Below are positions 1 through 41,000 of a stretch of DNA of 64,000 nucleotides, piece by piece. This stretch comes from Notamacropus eugenii (Eukaryota; Chordata; Mammalia; Diprotodontia; Macropodidae): the NCBI RefSeq assembly GCF_028372415.1, contig NC_092875.1, positions 341,427,123 to 341,491,122 of the forward strand, in the 5' to 3' direction. The first letter of the stretch is position 1; each line of letters begins with the position of its first letter. A program made the translations under genes and the position numbers. The notes beneath the pieces were generated by a model that was not told where the DNA came from, did no database searches, and saw nothing but the letters and a program-made list of their open reading frames with translations.

Positions 1-31362
<31,362 letters not shown>

Positions 31363-31384
31363 CTTGCGGAGGAGGGAGCTGTAG

Positions 31385-31392
31385 CCCCGCCC
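31385..31392. promoter_or_regulatory. GC box (SP1-type)
   Basis: CCCCGCCC on the plus strand, 23 bp above the ELP2 ATG. Confidence 0.5.
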
Positions 31393-31402
31393 AAGAGAGG
31401 AG

Positions 31403-31411
31403 CACTTCCGG
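31403..31411. promoter_or_regulatory. ETS/GABPA site
   Basis: CACTTCCGG on plus, CCGGAAGTG on minus, the ETS-family consensus, about 41 bp above the ELP2 ATG. Confidence 0.6.
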
Positions 31412-32059
31412 CCGCAGGAGCGGAAGAAGCATCTCCCTGAGCTCGCGGGGCGGGTACCACCTGCGCTGCAGCCTCTGGCGTTCGCGCCGCTTCCCGGCAC
31501 CGGGGCGCGGCTGCCCCAGGTTTTAGAGTCGGCCGGGGAAAGGGAGAGTGGGGAGGCGGAAAGCGCCCGGAGGGATGGAGAGGCTGCGGTCTGGGAGGGA
31601 TGCTTTTACTGGCGTTGTGCACCGGCTCAGCTTCCGTCTGTTACAAAACTGGACGTGGTTCTAGCGGAGTGCAGGGAATTGCGAAAGGGCTGGAAGGAGC
31701 GTAGGGAAGCTTCGATAGGCACTGCCCAGCTCCAGTCTGGGACCCTCGTGCACGGGAAGCGCATGCTCGCCGTGTGCAAACCCGTCCCCGAATTTCCTTC
31801 TTGCTCCCGAGAGTGCCAGCCCCTCCCCATGACCCACATGTCCAGTCCGGTGCCAGGTGTTGCTTCCACCTCTCAGCGTTCCTTGCATCCGTCCCACCAT
31901 GCTTCCCATTCACAGAAGCCACCCACCACCCTCGTTTGGCACCCTAGACTGTGGCAAATATCGTCCTAAAGGGTTATTTTAAGAGGTGGAAGAAAAATAG
32001 ATACACAGATACAGAGAGTGGCACAGATTAGATAGATACATAGACTGGGTTTCATTCAT

Positions 32060-32190
32060 TGATTGATTCTTTCAATTAACGGTAAGCGCCTACTATGTAA
32101 CCCTGTGCTAAGCGTTGGAGATACATAAAGAGGCCAAAGACTGTCCTGCCCTCAAGGATCTTACGGTACCATGGGGGAGACCACGCGCAA
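32060..32190 (-). mobile_element. L2 LINE 3' end
   Basis: AAGCGCCTACTATGTAACCC, AAGCGTTGGAGATACATAAA and CTGCCCTCAAGGATCTTACG are the antisense L2 terminus. Confidence 0.75.
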
Positions 32191-32359
32191 ATATATACAA
32201 AGCAAGCTATCTGCAGAATATTAAATAATTTTATTTATTATATAATTTATGCAATTTAAATATAATTTATATAAATTGTGTTTTATATAAATTATATAAT
32301 TCAAATAATTTTAAAAGAGAAACCACTGGAATGAACGCATTTTCAAATAGGCCCTCCCT

Positions 32360-32760
32360 ATAGGATCAATATAAAACCCTCCGTTTGGCATTCAAAGCCC
32401 TTGGCGACTTGCCCCTCTTTTCCAGTCTTTTTACTGCGTACTTCCTCCCTGCCCACCACATACTTTGCTATCCAGTGACACTGATCCCCTTGCTGATCCT
32501 CGAATAAGACAAGACATTCCATCTGCAGACGTCAAGAGTTTTCTCCAGCTGTACTCTCTTCCTCCCTGTCTCTGCCTCCTAGCTTCCCTGGTTTTCTTTA
32601 GCTGAAGGCCCACTTCCTGCAGGAAATCCTTCCTAATACCCTTTAAATCTTCTTACCCCCACTTTATCCTGTATGTATCTTGTTTGTACACAGTTCTTTC
32701 CGAGTTTTCTTCCCTTGAAGAAGCAGGGAGTTTTGTTTTGATATCCCCAGGGATTAGCAC
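32360..32760 (+). mobile_element. L2 LINE 3' region
   Basis: TTTGGCATTCAAAGCCCTTG, CTTGCTGATCCTCGAATAAG and CAGGAAATCCTTCCTAATAC follow sense L2 order. Confidence 0.75.
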
Positions 32761-32859
32761 ATTGCAAATCTCCCTTCTCCCATACATTCTCTACACAGTT
32801 GCCAAAGTGAAGTTGCCAAAATGAAGATCTAACCATAAAATCCTATGGCTCCCTAAGTG

Positions 32860-33450
32860 TCCAAAAAGGGTCACACATGCGAAGAACTGGAAATTGAGGG
32901 GATGCCCATCAATTGGGGAATGGCTGAACAAGTTGGGGTTTATGGTTGTAATGGAGTACTCTTGTGGTATAAGAAATGATGAACAGGTGGACTTCAGAAA
33001 AACCTGGAAAGACTTATATGAACTCAGATGCTGAGTGAAGTGAGCAGAACCAGGAGAACATTGTACACAGTAACAGCCACAGTGTTCGATGACTGATTTT
33101 GATAGACTTACCCCTCTTAGCAATGCAAGGACCTAAAAAATTCCAAAGAACTCATGATAGAAAATGCCATCCACATCCAGAGAAAGAACTGTGGAGTTGG
33201 AATACAGAGCAAAGCAGACTATTTTCTTTTTTTATTTTGTTTTCTCTCATGGTTTCTCCCATTCATTATAATGTTCTTTGCAACATGACTAATGTGAAAA
33301 TGTGTTTAATAGGAATGTATGTATAGAGCCTATATCAGATTGCAGATTGCATTGTCATTGGGGAGGGAGTGGGGAGGAAGGGGGAGAAAATATAAAACTT
33401 ATGGAAGTGAATGTTGAAAACTAAAAATAAATTAACTAATAAAAAATGAT
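32860..33450 (+). mobile_element. 5'-truncated L1 with complete 3' end
   Basis: Begins in the ORF2 end (NWKLRGCPSIGEWLN in translation). It then has a UTR with AACATGACTAATGTG, a G-rich tract at 33358-33386 and an A-rich tail. It is the best preserved L1 end here. Confidence 0.85.
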
Positions 33451-33479
33451 TTTTAAAAAGGGTCTCTCTTGCTCTCTTT

Positions 33480-33481
<2 letters not shown>

Positions 33482-33512
<31 letters not shown>
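33482..33512. repeat. (CA)15 microsatellite
   Basis: Uninterrupted CA units between the L1 tail and an L2 fragment. Confidence 0.95.
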
Positions 33513-33514
<2 letters not shown>

Positions 33515-33515
<1 letters not shown>

Positions 33516-33815
33516 TACCTCTGTCATTTAAAGCCCTTCACAGCCTGTCTCTAACCTACCTTTGCAAATTTATTATATACATTACTCCTCTCCACACACT
33601 TTTCAGTCTAGTCAAACAACCATCCTCAGACACTACACTACGCTTTTTTCACAGACAGTCCCTCATACCTAGAATGTATTTGGTCCTCACCTCTACCTCT
33701 TAAGAGTTTCTAGTTTTCTTCAAGGCTCATTTCAAATGCTACCTCCTACAGGAGTCTTTTCCTAATCTTCCCAGCTTTCCAGAGTATCCCCTGCAAAATC
33801 ACCTTATATTGGTGT
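33515..33815 (+). mobile_element. L2 LINE 3' region
   Basis: TTTAAAGCCCTTCACAGCC, TTTCAGTCTAGTC, CTCATTTCAAATGCTACC and AGGAGTCTTTTCCTAATC. Confidence 0.7.
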
Positions 33816-33990
33816 TGTCAACTGGCATAAAACTGTTGATACCAAATGTAATATTACCTGCCAAGTCCCTTAAATGATCCTAGTAATGTCACAATGTCAG
33901 TAATGTCATTGCATCCCTATGCTTAAGATATTTACTCTCTATTAGGCTGAGCTGAATTACACTTGACTTATACTTCATACTTTACTTCAT

Positions 33991-33997
<7 letters not shown>

Positions 33998-34082
<85 letters not shown>
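33998..34082. repeat. (TA)42 microsatellite
   Basis: Eighty-five bases of pure alternating TA in the spacer between the two promoters. Confidence 0.97.
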
Positions 34083-34086
<4 letters not shown>

Positions 34087-34359
34087 ATACTTTAAGTATA
34101 AGGACCTTTCCTAGTAAACAATCAGTTTGAGCCAGATCAGCCCCAGAGTTGCCCCCAATATCTTCATGTACTTACTCCTTCCTTTGGGATTCATGGAATG
34201 AAGGGCAAAACAGCCAGAATGAAGTGATTTTCCTTGCTCATTTTCCTAGGGGTGCTTGGCATCTCATGACCAGGCCTTACTACCTAACATGACTCCCCCT
34301 TTTCTCCTAAAAATATAAGAACCTTGTCCTGTGAGTACCAGTGAGACATCCCGCAGGGT

Positions 34360-34650
34360 AGCAGATTTGCTATCATGTTACCTCCATCCAGAAAAAGAAC
34401 TATGGAGTCTGAATGCAGATCAAAGCATACTATTTGCTCTTTTTTTTCTGGTTGTTTCTTCTTTCTCATGGTTCCTTCCATTGGTTCTAATTCTTCTTTA
34501 CAACATGACTAATGTGGAAATATGTTTAATATGAATGTCTTTATAGAGCCTATATCATCTTGAGGTAGGGGAAGAAAATCTGGAACTCAAAATTTCATGA
34601 AAGTGAATGCTGAAAACTAAAAATAAATTAATATTTTTGAAAAATAGAAC
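34360..34650 (+). mobile_element. L1 3' UTR
   Basis: ATCCAGAAAAAGAACTATGG, TACAACATGACTAATGTGG and GAAAGTGAATGCTGAAAAC parallel the element at 32860-33450. Confidence 0.8.
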
Positions 34651-34954
34651 AGAGGACTTTCATTTTGTCTTTGTATCTATCCATTGCATAGTACAGTACC
34701 GGGCACACAGTAAGTGCTTAATAAATGCTTGTTGATTAAGTGCCTTAATGAAAGCATCATGGCTTTGGAGTCAGAAGATCTGGGCAAGGGTCCCAAATTT
34801 TCTGCTTAATCTCTCTGTGACCATTTCCTTGGTGATTGGTCTCCGTGCCTCTCTCCAATCCAATTTGCTCTCTACTTAGCTATCAAAGTTATCTTTCTAA
34901 AGTTCATGTCCAGCCATGGCACCTCCTCTCTCATGAATGGGAGAGCAAAGCAAA

Positions 34955-35055
34955 GGTTAAGCCCAGGGTCACACAGCTAGAAAATATCTGAGGCCATATT
35001 TGAACTCAGGTCTTCCTGACTCCAGGCTCAGCCCTCTATCCACTAAACTAAGTCA
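34955..35055 (-). mobile_element. tRNA-derived SINE fragment
   Basis: TTAAGCCCAGGGTCACACAG, AGGTCTTCCTGACTCCAGGC and TCTATCCACTAA; antisense head of the local SINE family. Confidence 0.75.
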
Positions 35056-35204
35056 TAAGGCTTCATTATGAAGGGTATTGAGTGCTAAAATCAGGTGTTC
35101 GTACTTAATCCTGTAGACATTGAAGAACCATGAAAAATCTCAGACAAAGGAATAACATAAGAGTAATACTACTTAAGGAAGATTAATATATGACAGTAGT
35201 ATTG

Positions 35205-35420
35205 AGCAGTGTTGTCAAACTCAAATAGAAATGAGGGCTATTAAGCTGTATATAAAGACTTCTGCAGGCAGCATATTGATTTAGAAAACCACTTTTAAAA
35301 ATTGTCTATATAGCATTTCTATTTCATTAAATGTTTCTCAGTTACATTTTAATCTTGTTCTGGGGCATTGTAGAGTTATTGCCAGCTGAATGTGGCCAGC
35401 AGGCCTAGTGTTTGGCACCT
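35205..35420 (+). mobile_element. hAT-like non-autonomous transposon
   Basis: Starts TGTTGTCAAACTCAAATAG, contains GCATATTGATTTAGAAAACC and ends in GTTTGGCACCTTG. Same family as 43148-43338 and 48083-48250. Confidence 0.55.
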
Positions 35421-35439
35421 TGAAAAGTCCATATCATAT

Positions 35440-35862
35440 GGATTGTATCAGTTGAAGGAAATGGAATGGTTAGCCTGAAGAAGACTGAGGGGTGGGTGCA
35501 AGAGGGGGTAGACTGGGGCAATGCAGCAAGACATGATAACTCCCTTCAGGAATTTGAAAGATGAGTACATGGAAAAGGATTAGACTCCTTCTGTATGGTC
35601 CCAGAGGGCAGAACTATGAGAGAAAGGCAAAAAGAGCAGAGGTAAATTTTGGCTTGATGTTGGGCAAAACTTCCTAAAAATTCAAACTGTCCAAATGTCA
35701 GATGATCTGCCAAGAGAGATGGTGGTGACTCTCACTGGAGGTCTTTGGAGAGAGGCAAAATGACCACTTGTCAGGGGTAGTATAATGGGAATTCCTTTTG
35801 GGTGTGAGTTGGACTAGATGGCTACTGAAGTTCCTTCCAAATCTCAAATTCTCTGATTCTGT
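35440..35862 (+). mobile_element. CR1/L3 LINE 3' end
   Basis: Ends with TTGGACTAGATGGCTACTG, TTCCTTCCAAATCTC and TCTGATTCTG, the hallmark terminus of CR1/L3 elements. Confidence 0.75.
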
Positions 35863-35900
35863 GGATTGAAAACTGAAATAGTATGGTCGTTGCAATACCA

Positions 35901-36527
35901 TGTTTTAGAGAGTCTGCCCTAGGGTGGCAGCCGTAGGAATTGCAAGGAAGGAAGGAAGTGTGAGAGACAGCAAAAGTTAAGTTTCCACAGAAGTTAAAGT
36001 CATTGAGAATAAGTTAGATTATATAGAAGGCCAGCACACTGCAGGTGGACTCAACCAAAGACAGACAGTGGCCTTCAGAAAATTACAAAATTTTTGATAA
36101 AGGAACCAAATCTATGACTAGCTGAAACTAGTCAGGGAAAATGACCTAGAGTTACCTGGAGAAGGCTTTTCTTCACTGTGCTTGCTTAATGAACCTCATG
36201 TATATAAGCAGACACACCCTGCATAAAATTATCCCTCCATTTTCTGATCATGGGTCCTTTGTTAAAACATGTTTGTGGGGGGGTGTCATACCAGGGGTGG
36301 TTGTAATGGGCATGTAGAGAAGATGGTGACCTAATGAAGAACTGACCAGTCCGCTCCTGATGGGAAGATCTGTCCTGAATTAACAGTGTAAAGCCAATCT
36401 TGCTTCTGTATTTGACTCCCTTCTCCTGAAAAGAGGGTGGGGTATCACTTTGGCCAAAGTGTTCCTCTGAACTCTGCTGTAATAAATTTTCCTTGATACC
36501 TTTTTAGTGTCAAGAGTGTTTCTAACA
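35901..36527 (+). mobile_element. Possible solitary LTR
   Basis: Has a TATATAAG box at 36201-36208 and AATAAA at 36481-36486, about 275 bp apart, with candidate TG and CA ends, as in an endogenous retrovirus LTR. No target-site duplication was found and no internal viral genes are present. The exact ends are uncertain. Confidence 0.45.
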
Positions 36528-36715
36528 AAAGCATTTATTAAGTTCCCACTGTGTGCCAGGTACTGTGCTAAACATTCTACAAACATCATCTCCCTTGACC
36601 TTTACAATAACCCTAGAAGGTTGAGGCTATTACCCTTATTTTCCAGTTAAGGAACTGAGGCAGACAGAGGTTGAGTGATGTCAGATCAGAGCACTACCCA
36701 CTGCACCCCTTAGCT
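36525..36715 (-). mobile_element. MIR SINE
   Basis: AAGCATTTATTAAGTTCCC, TGTGCCAGGTACTGTGC, CTTATTTTCCAGTTAAGG and the tRNA-like end; antisense MIR. Confidence 0.75.
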
Positions 36716-37389
36716 GACTCAAGGAGCAGGGACAAATTAGTGACTGAATACAGGAAAGGGCTGGAAGAGCTGTAGAGCTGACTCTCAAACAGGACTTTCC
36801 TGCTGCTGGAGGTCCAAAATAATTTCTTTCCAGTGGGCTCAAAACCAGATTAAAATGTAATTGGGAAATATCTAACATCATTTTGAAAATCCAATAAAAC
36901 AGTTTACCTCACATTTTAAAACCCAGTCAGTATGCCACAGGGATCCTTAGATATGGATCAGTGGCTCCGGTTTCTATTTGAGTTTGAAACCATTGGTATG
37001 GAGGGCAGGACAATGAAAGAAATGAGATAACTGAGATGAATTGAACCTGGGGAAATAGAAGAATGGTACTACGGTGAACATAAGGCACTCGAGGCTGGGG
37101 ATGGCAGGGACAAGTCAAGATAAACTGTTTGTAGTCCTGGATCTTCTACTAACTGGATATATTCATTGGGGTTCATTGAACTTGCACAGCTCTCAGTTTC
37201 CTGTAATGCGGACTTCTTTCTACTAACTAAACCATCTGTGAGGTACCATCCAAACCTAAAATGCCACGATTTGGGCAACCATCTTCATAATGCAGGCAGA
37301 TGAAGTATTAACGCGGTCTGGCATTGCCAGAAGAAAGGGAGGAGGGACAAAGACAGCTTTGGGGGATTGCCTAGGTGTAGAGAAACAGG

Positions 37390-37520
37390 AGCTAGTGAAA
37401 GACACCGAAGAGCACGTAGAGGGGGTAGGAGGAAAACCAGAACTGCAGGAAAGCAAAGTGAGGGGAGTTTCAAAGAGAGAGAGAGATATGATCAAATGCT
37501 TCAGAGTAGAAAAGGGTGAC
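37390..37520 (-). mobile_element. L2 LINE fragment
   Basis: GTAGGAGGAAAACCAGAAC and TGATCAAATGCTTCAG match antisense L2 internal sequence. Confidence 0.5.
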
Positions 37521-37856
37521 TCTTATGACCACGGGGTTTCTGGTAACCTTCCAGCATACGGGTGGGCGTAGAAGCCAGCCCGAGGGGCACGGGAAAAGGC
37601 GTGGGTGCGAGGCAGTGAGGTCAGCCGGCGCGGCCCGCATGTTGCTGCTAAGGAGCTGGACCCAGAAAGCCAGGAGGGAGAGGAGACTGAGAAAACCAGG
37701 GGGATGAAATCACCACTTCCCGAGGTTTTTTTCATTTTCCTGCCTTTTCGTTTCCCCAGTGCACACACATACACCCTGGTGGCGGAGTGGGTGGGGAAGA
37801 GGCGAGGAACAGAAGCCAACGATCCCAGCTAATTAAAAAAGACAAATTTTCTCCAG

Positions 37857-37865
37857 CCCCGCCCC
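37857..37865. promoter_or_regulatory. GC box (SP1-type)
   Basis: CCCCGCCCC on the plus strand, about 100 bp before the NRF1-like site. Confidence 0.5.
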
Positions 37866-37914
37866 TCCACCGAAGTAGCGAGGTCGGCTAGCGCTCCAGC
37901 GGCGCATCCTTTCG

Positions 37915-38036
37915 GCAGCTTCTAAAACCCGGAAAAGGACGTGGACGGGACCGCTGCGGCCGCACTGCGCATGCCGCTGAGGCGAGCCCGGTGCGGGCAG
38001 CTTGGGGCCGGCCTCGGGGCTGGCCGGACGCCGCAG
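37915..38036 (+). other. SLC39A6: SLC39A6 exon 1, non-coding (inferred)
   Basis: The 3' edge is set by GCCGCAG before GTGAGG at 38037; the 5' edge is only a guess. Human SLC39A6 also has a non-coding first exon with the ATG in exon 2 (known). Without transcript data other donors in the island remain possible. Confidence 0.5.
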
Positions 38037-41000
38037 GTGAGGGAATCGTCCTCGTGGGGCCGGACGTGCGGCCCCGGGGGCGTCTCGATCGGGGCTCGGG
38101 CACTTTACCTTGTTGGGCTAAGAAGCGGCCCTCCCTGCCCCCCGAACGGCCGGCTTGGGCGTCGAGAGCGGGCGGCTTCGGCCCCCGGCGCGGAGCCCCC
38201 CGCCTGGGCGGCGAGGTTTGGGGAGGCTACAGGCTGGCGACGGAGGAGGAGGAGCGGAAGGGGGGATGTGTGAGGTGGGGGCGCCGAGGGCTGGGGGGCG
38301 CGGTTCGCGTGGGGACCTCGCCCCGCCGCAGCCGCTGCCGCTGCTTTGTTTCCTGGGAGCAGCCCCGCCCTCGGGACGGGGTACCGGGAAGCTGACCGCC
38401 CCGGGTATGTCTGCTCTTCGCCCCAAAGCTGGAAGGAACTTTGGGGGGGGGTTGTCTGAATCGGGGTGTCTTTACGCGGGGCTCGAACGGGCTGTTCTAC
38501 AGTTTGATGACTCCACGTCAGTCTAGTTGACTTCCTTGATCATTCTGTTTTATGCCTTTAAAAACTCGGGAGCCGTTGGTTTTAAAAAAGGTTAAGAATC
38601 CATCCTCTAAACGTAGTTTCACAGGCGAGGGAATAGATCGGCGCCCACGCAGCCGCGGCCGGGAAGGCTTCAGATCATTTTGTGTATGCTTCTACAAATT
38701 AGACATTCACATGAATGTGTGGGTTCTCCCTCTCTGATACAATGTAGCACAGAAGTATTCCTTCTCCTTTCTAGTTGTAATTGTTTCATTCAGTGTACTA
38801 GGTGTAGCACCGTGCCTGGCATGTAGCAGATACGTAAAAAAAATTTATTGATTAATTTCTGTTCCTCCCTACTCCCAACCCCAGGAGGATGTCAGCAGCT
38901 TGAGCTCTAGGGTATCCCTGGAACTCAGCTAAGTGGCTCGCACTTTATTGGGGGGAATAGATGATCGAGTAGCATTCCCGACTTGGAATTGCAACCCCCT
39001 GGTGAGAAACTGCTTCCCTTGTGGATAGGAAGCGGATCTATACTTAGAACACTAAGTGAAGTGACTAACCCTTGGTCACAAAACTAGTGCGAATCAAAGG
39101 CAGGACTTGAACATTAGCCGCTAGGGATAGTATTTAATTTTTGCTTAAATACCGGAGACATGTTGCCCTCCGTGACTAATTGGGAGGGGGCTTTCATGTG
39201 AATGAAAGCCCAGAGAGGAGAGGAGGTATTACTCCCTAATGTGAATAGAGGTTTGTGTGTTTTGGAGGTAGATGGGAGAAGAGGCAGTGCTCTTTTTAGT
39301 GTGGAATAGTTTTTGCTAGGATATCATTGTAAAGTAAGGGGAAAGTTGTCGAGTAAATAGACTTAAAGTCCCTTACCTAGAACTACACAGCACGATGGTG
39401 AGGGGCTGAAATGAGGCTGTTGCTACCATCCTATTTCTGGAAGGAAAGAGAAAAAATATGACAGTCACCAGCCTGCTTTGTATTTGCTTAATGAAAGGTC
39501 CTAAAAGCTGAAACTGTTATTTCTGGTCATTCAGCACAGGGACCGATATCCAATTTCCTTTAAATCTCTTTCATTTTCTTTTGCCCCATCTTCCTTTTCC
39601 TTTTTCTCTTTTGTTTCTCCGCTTTTATCTTATCTCTTTTCTTTTAGGCTCTTTTCTGTTCCTTTCCACTAATCCTCTTAGAGATTCTGTCAATCCATGA
39701 GCATTTATTAAGCACTTACTATATACATACACTGCCAAGAGCTGGAGATACAAAGAAAGCCAAAAGTCTCTGTCCTCAAGGAACTCATTCCAACGGGAAG
39801 GACTACATGCAAACAATGATGTATATAAAAAGGCATATACTTTGTAAATAGGATTTAGGTTCAGGGGGAATACACTACAGAGATGGTAAAAAGGGAGAGA
39901 CTGGAACACCCTCCTACAGAAAGTGGGATTTGAACTGAGTCTTCATAGAAATAAGGAGTTAGAGATGAAGAGGGAGAGCATTCCAGATATGTAGGACAGC
40001 CAGTGAAAAGGCAGGGATTCAGAGTCATGAATATCTTACAGTGCTTTGAGAGAAGTATTTGCATATTTTTTTTGGTCATTATCTTTACCATGGTTTGCTT
40101 TCCTTTTAGAAAAGAGGACATTCTGCAAGCCAGACTTAACCACTGAAATATTCTCCTAACTGTGCTAACCTCCAGTCTTTGCATTTTAATCAGTCATACA
40201 AGCTGCACCAACACTAATGGTCCTAAAACATTTGCTTTTATCATTTCTCTGTCTTATTCAAGGGCTTCCTGTTGTCCAATCAAGGACAAAATTCTCTCTT
40301 CCCATTTAATGCTCTCCAAGACCTTGCCTCTACCCATCCAATCATATTTCTTTAATATTCTTTTTATTTTCTGCCCTACAAAGTAGAGTGTCTCACTTAA
40401 ATTCTTCCTCCTTTTCCTTTTGCAAATCTCATTCCTCATTTATTTTTCTTTGCAGTGCCTGTTTTCATTCTATGTATCTAAACCTTAAACGTTTTTCAAG
40501 ACTTATCCAAGACCACATCAGTCTGTCCTTTAACTCAGGGGTTTTTAATCTTGTTCATGCGTGTGTCATGGGCTCATTTAACTGGTGAAGTCTTTGGACC
40601 CCCCTCTCAGTATAATGTTCATTGTCTACATTCATAATCAAAGGAAATGCTAAATTTGAGTGCTTAATTTGCTAATTAATTGTTTGTGCCCTGTGTCATA
40701 CTGGTCCCCATATAGTATTTAAAGATCATAAGAATAGTCCCTAAGCTTACTGGGTGGACTCGGGTTTGGCGCAGGATGAGAAGGCATGGCTTCAGTCTGC
40801 ACCATGGACAAAAGTACTTCAAGGAGATCGCATATTCATCGAAATATTACTTATTTGTGTTTATGTTTTATTCCCAAGTAGAGTATAAGGTCTTCAGGAC
40901 TGATTTACTTTGTCTTTGTGTCCCCATGGCTTAAATATGTGCTTACTAAATATGTGTTTGTTTGTTTACTTTTTCAAGCACATGATTTTTGAAACCTGCT

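Larger units (their letters stand above)
31601..37560. other. Intergenic spacer between ELP2 and SLC39A6
   Basis: About 6 kb between two CpG islands. It is filled by L2, L1, SINE, CR1/L3, hAT-like and LTR-like pieces and by (CA)n and (TA)n arrays, annotated separately. 31640-31970 is moderately CpG-containing unique-looking sequence with short open frames but no recognisable gene. 36720-37290 shows nothing I can name. Confidence 0.65.
37560..38450. promoter_or_regulatory. SLC39A6: CpG island and promoter of SLC39A6
   Basis: CpG-dense block with a GC box (37857-37865), an NRF1-like site (37966-37974) and a strong GTGAGG donor after 38036. No TATA box. G-rich tracts lie just inside intron 1. 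Long open frames on both strands reflect base composition. Confidence 0.85.

Noticed and set aside
33998..34082. CRISPR-like or telomere-like array
   Set aside because: Simple dinucleotide repeat without spacers.
37941..38526. Several open frames in the SLC39A6 CpG island
   Set aside because: Composition effect; Arg/Gly/Pro-rich translations without domain resemblance, and they run across the inferred first splice donor.
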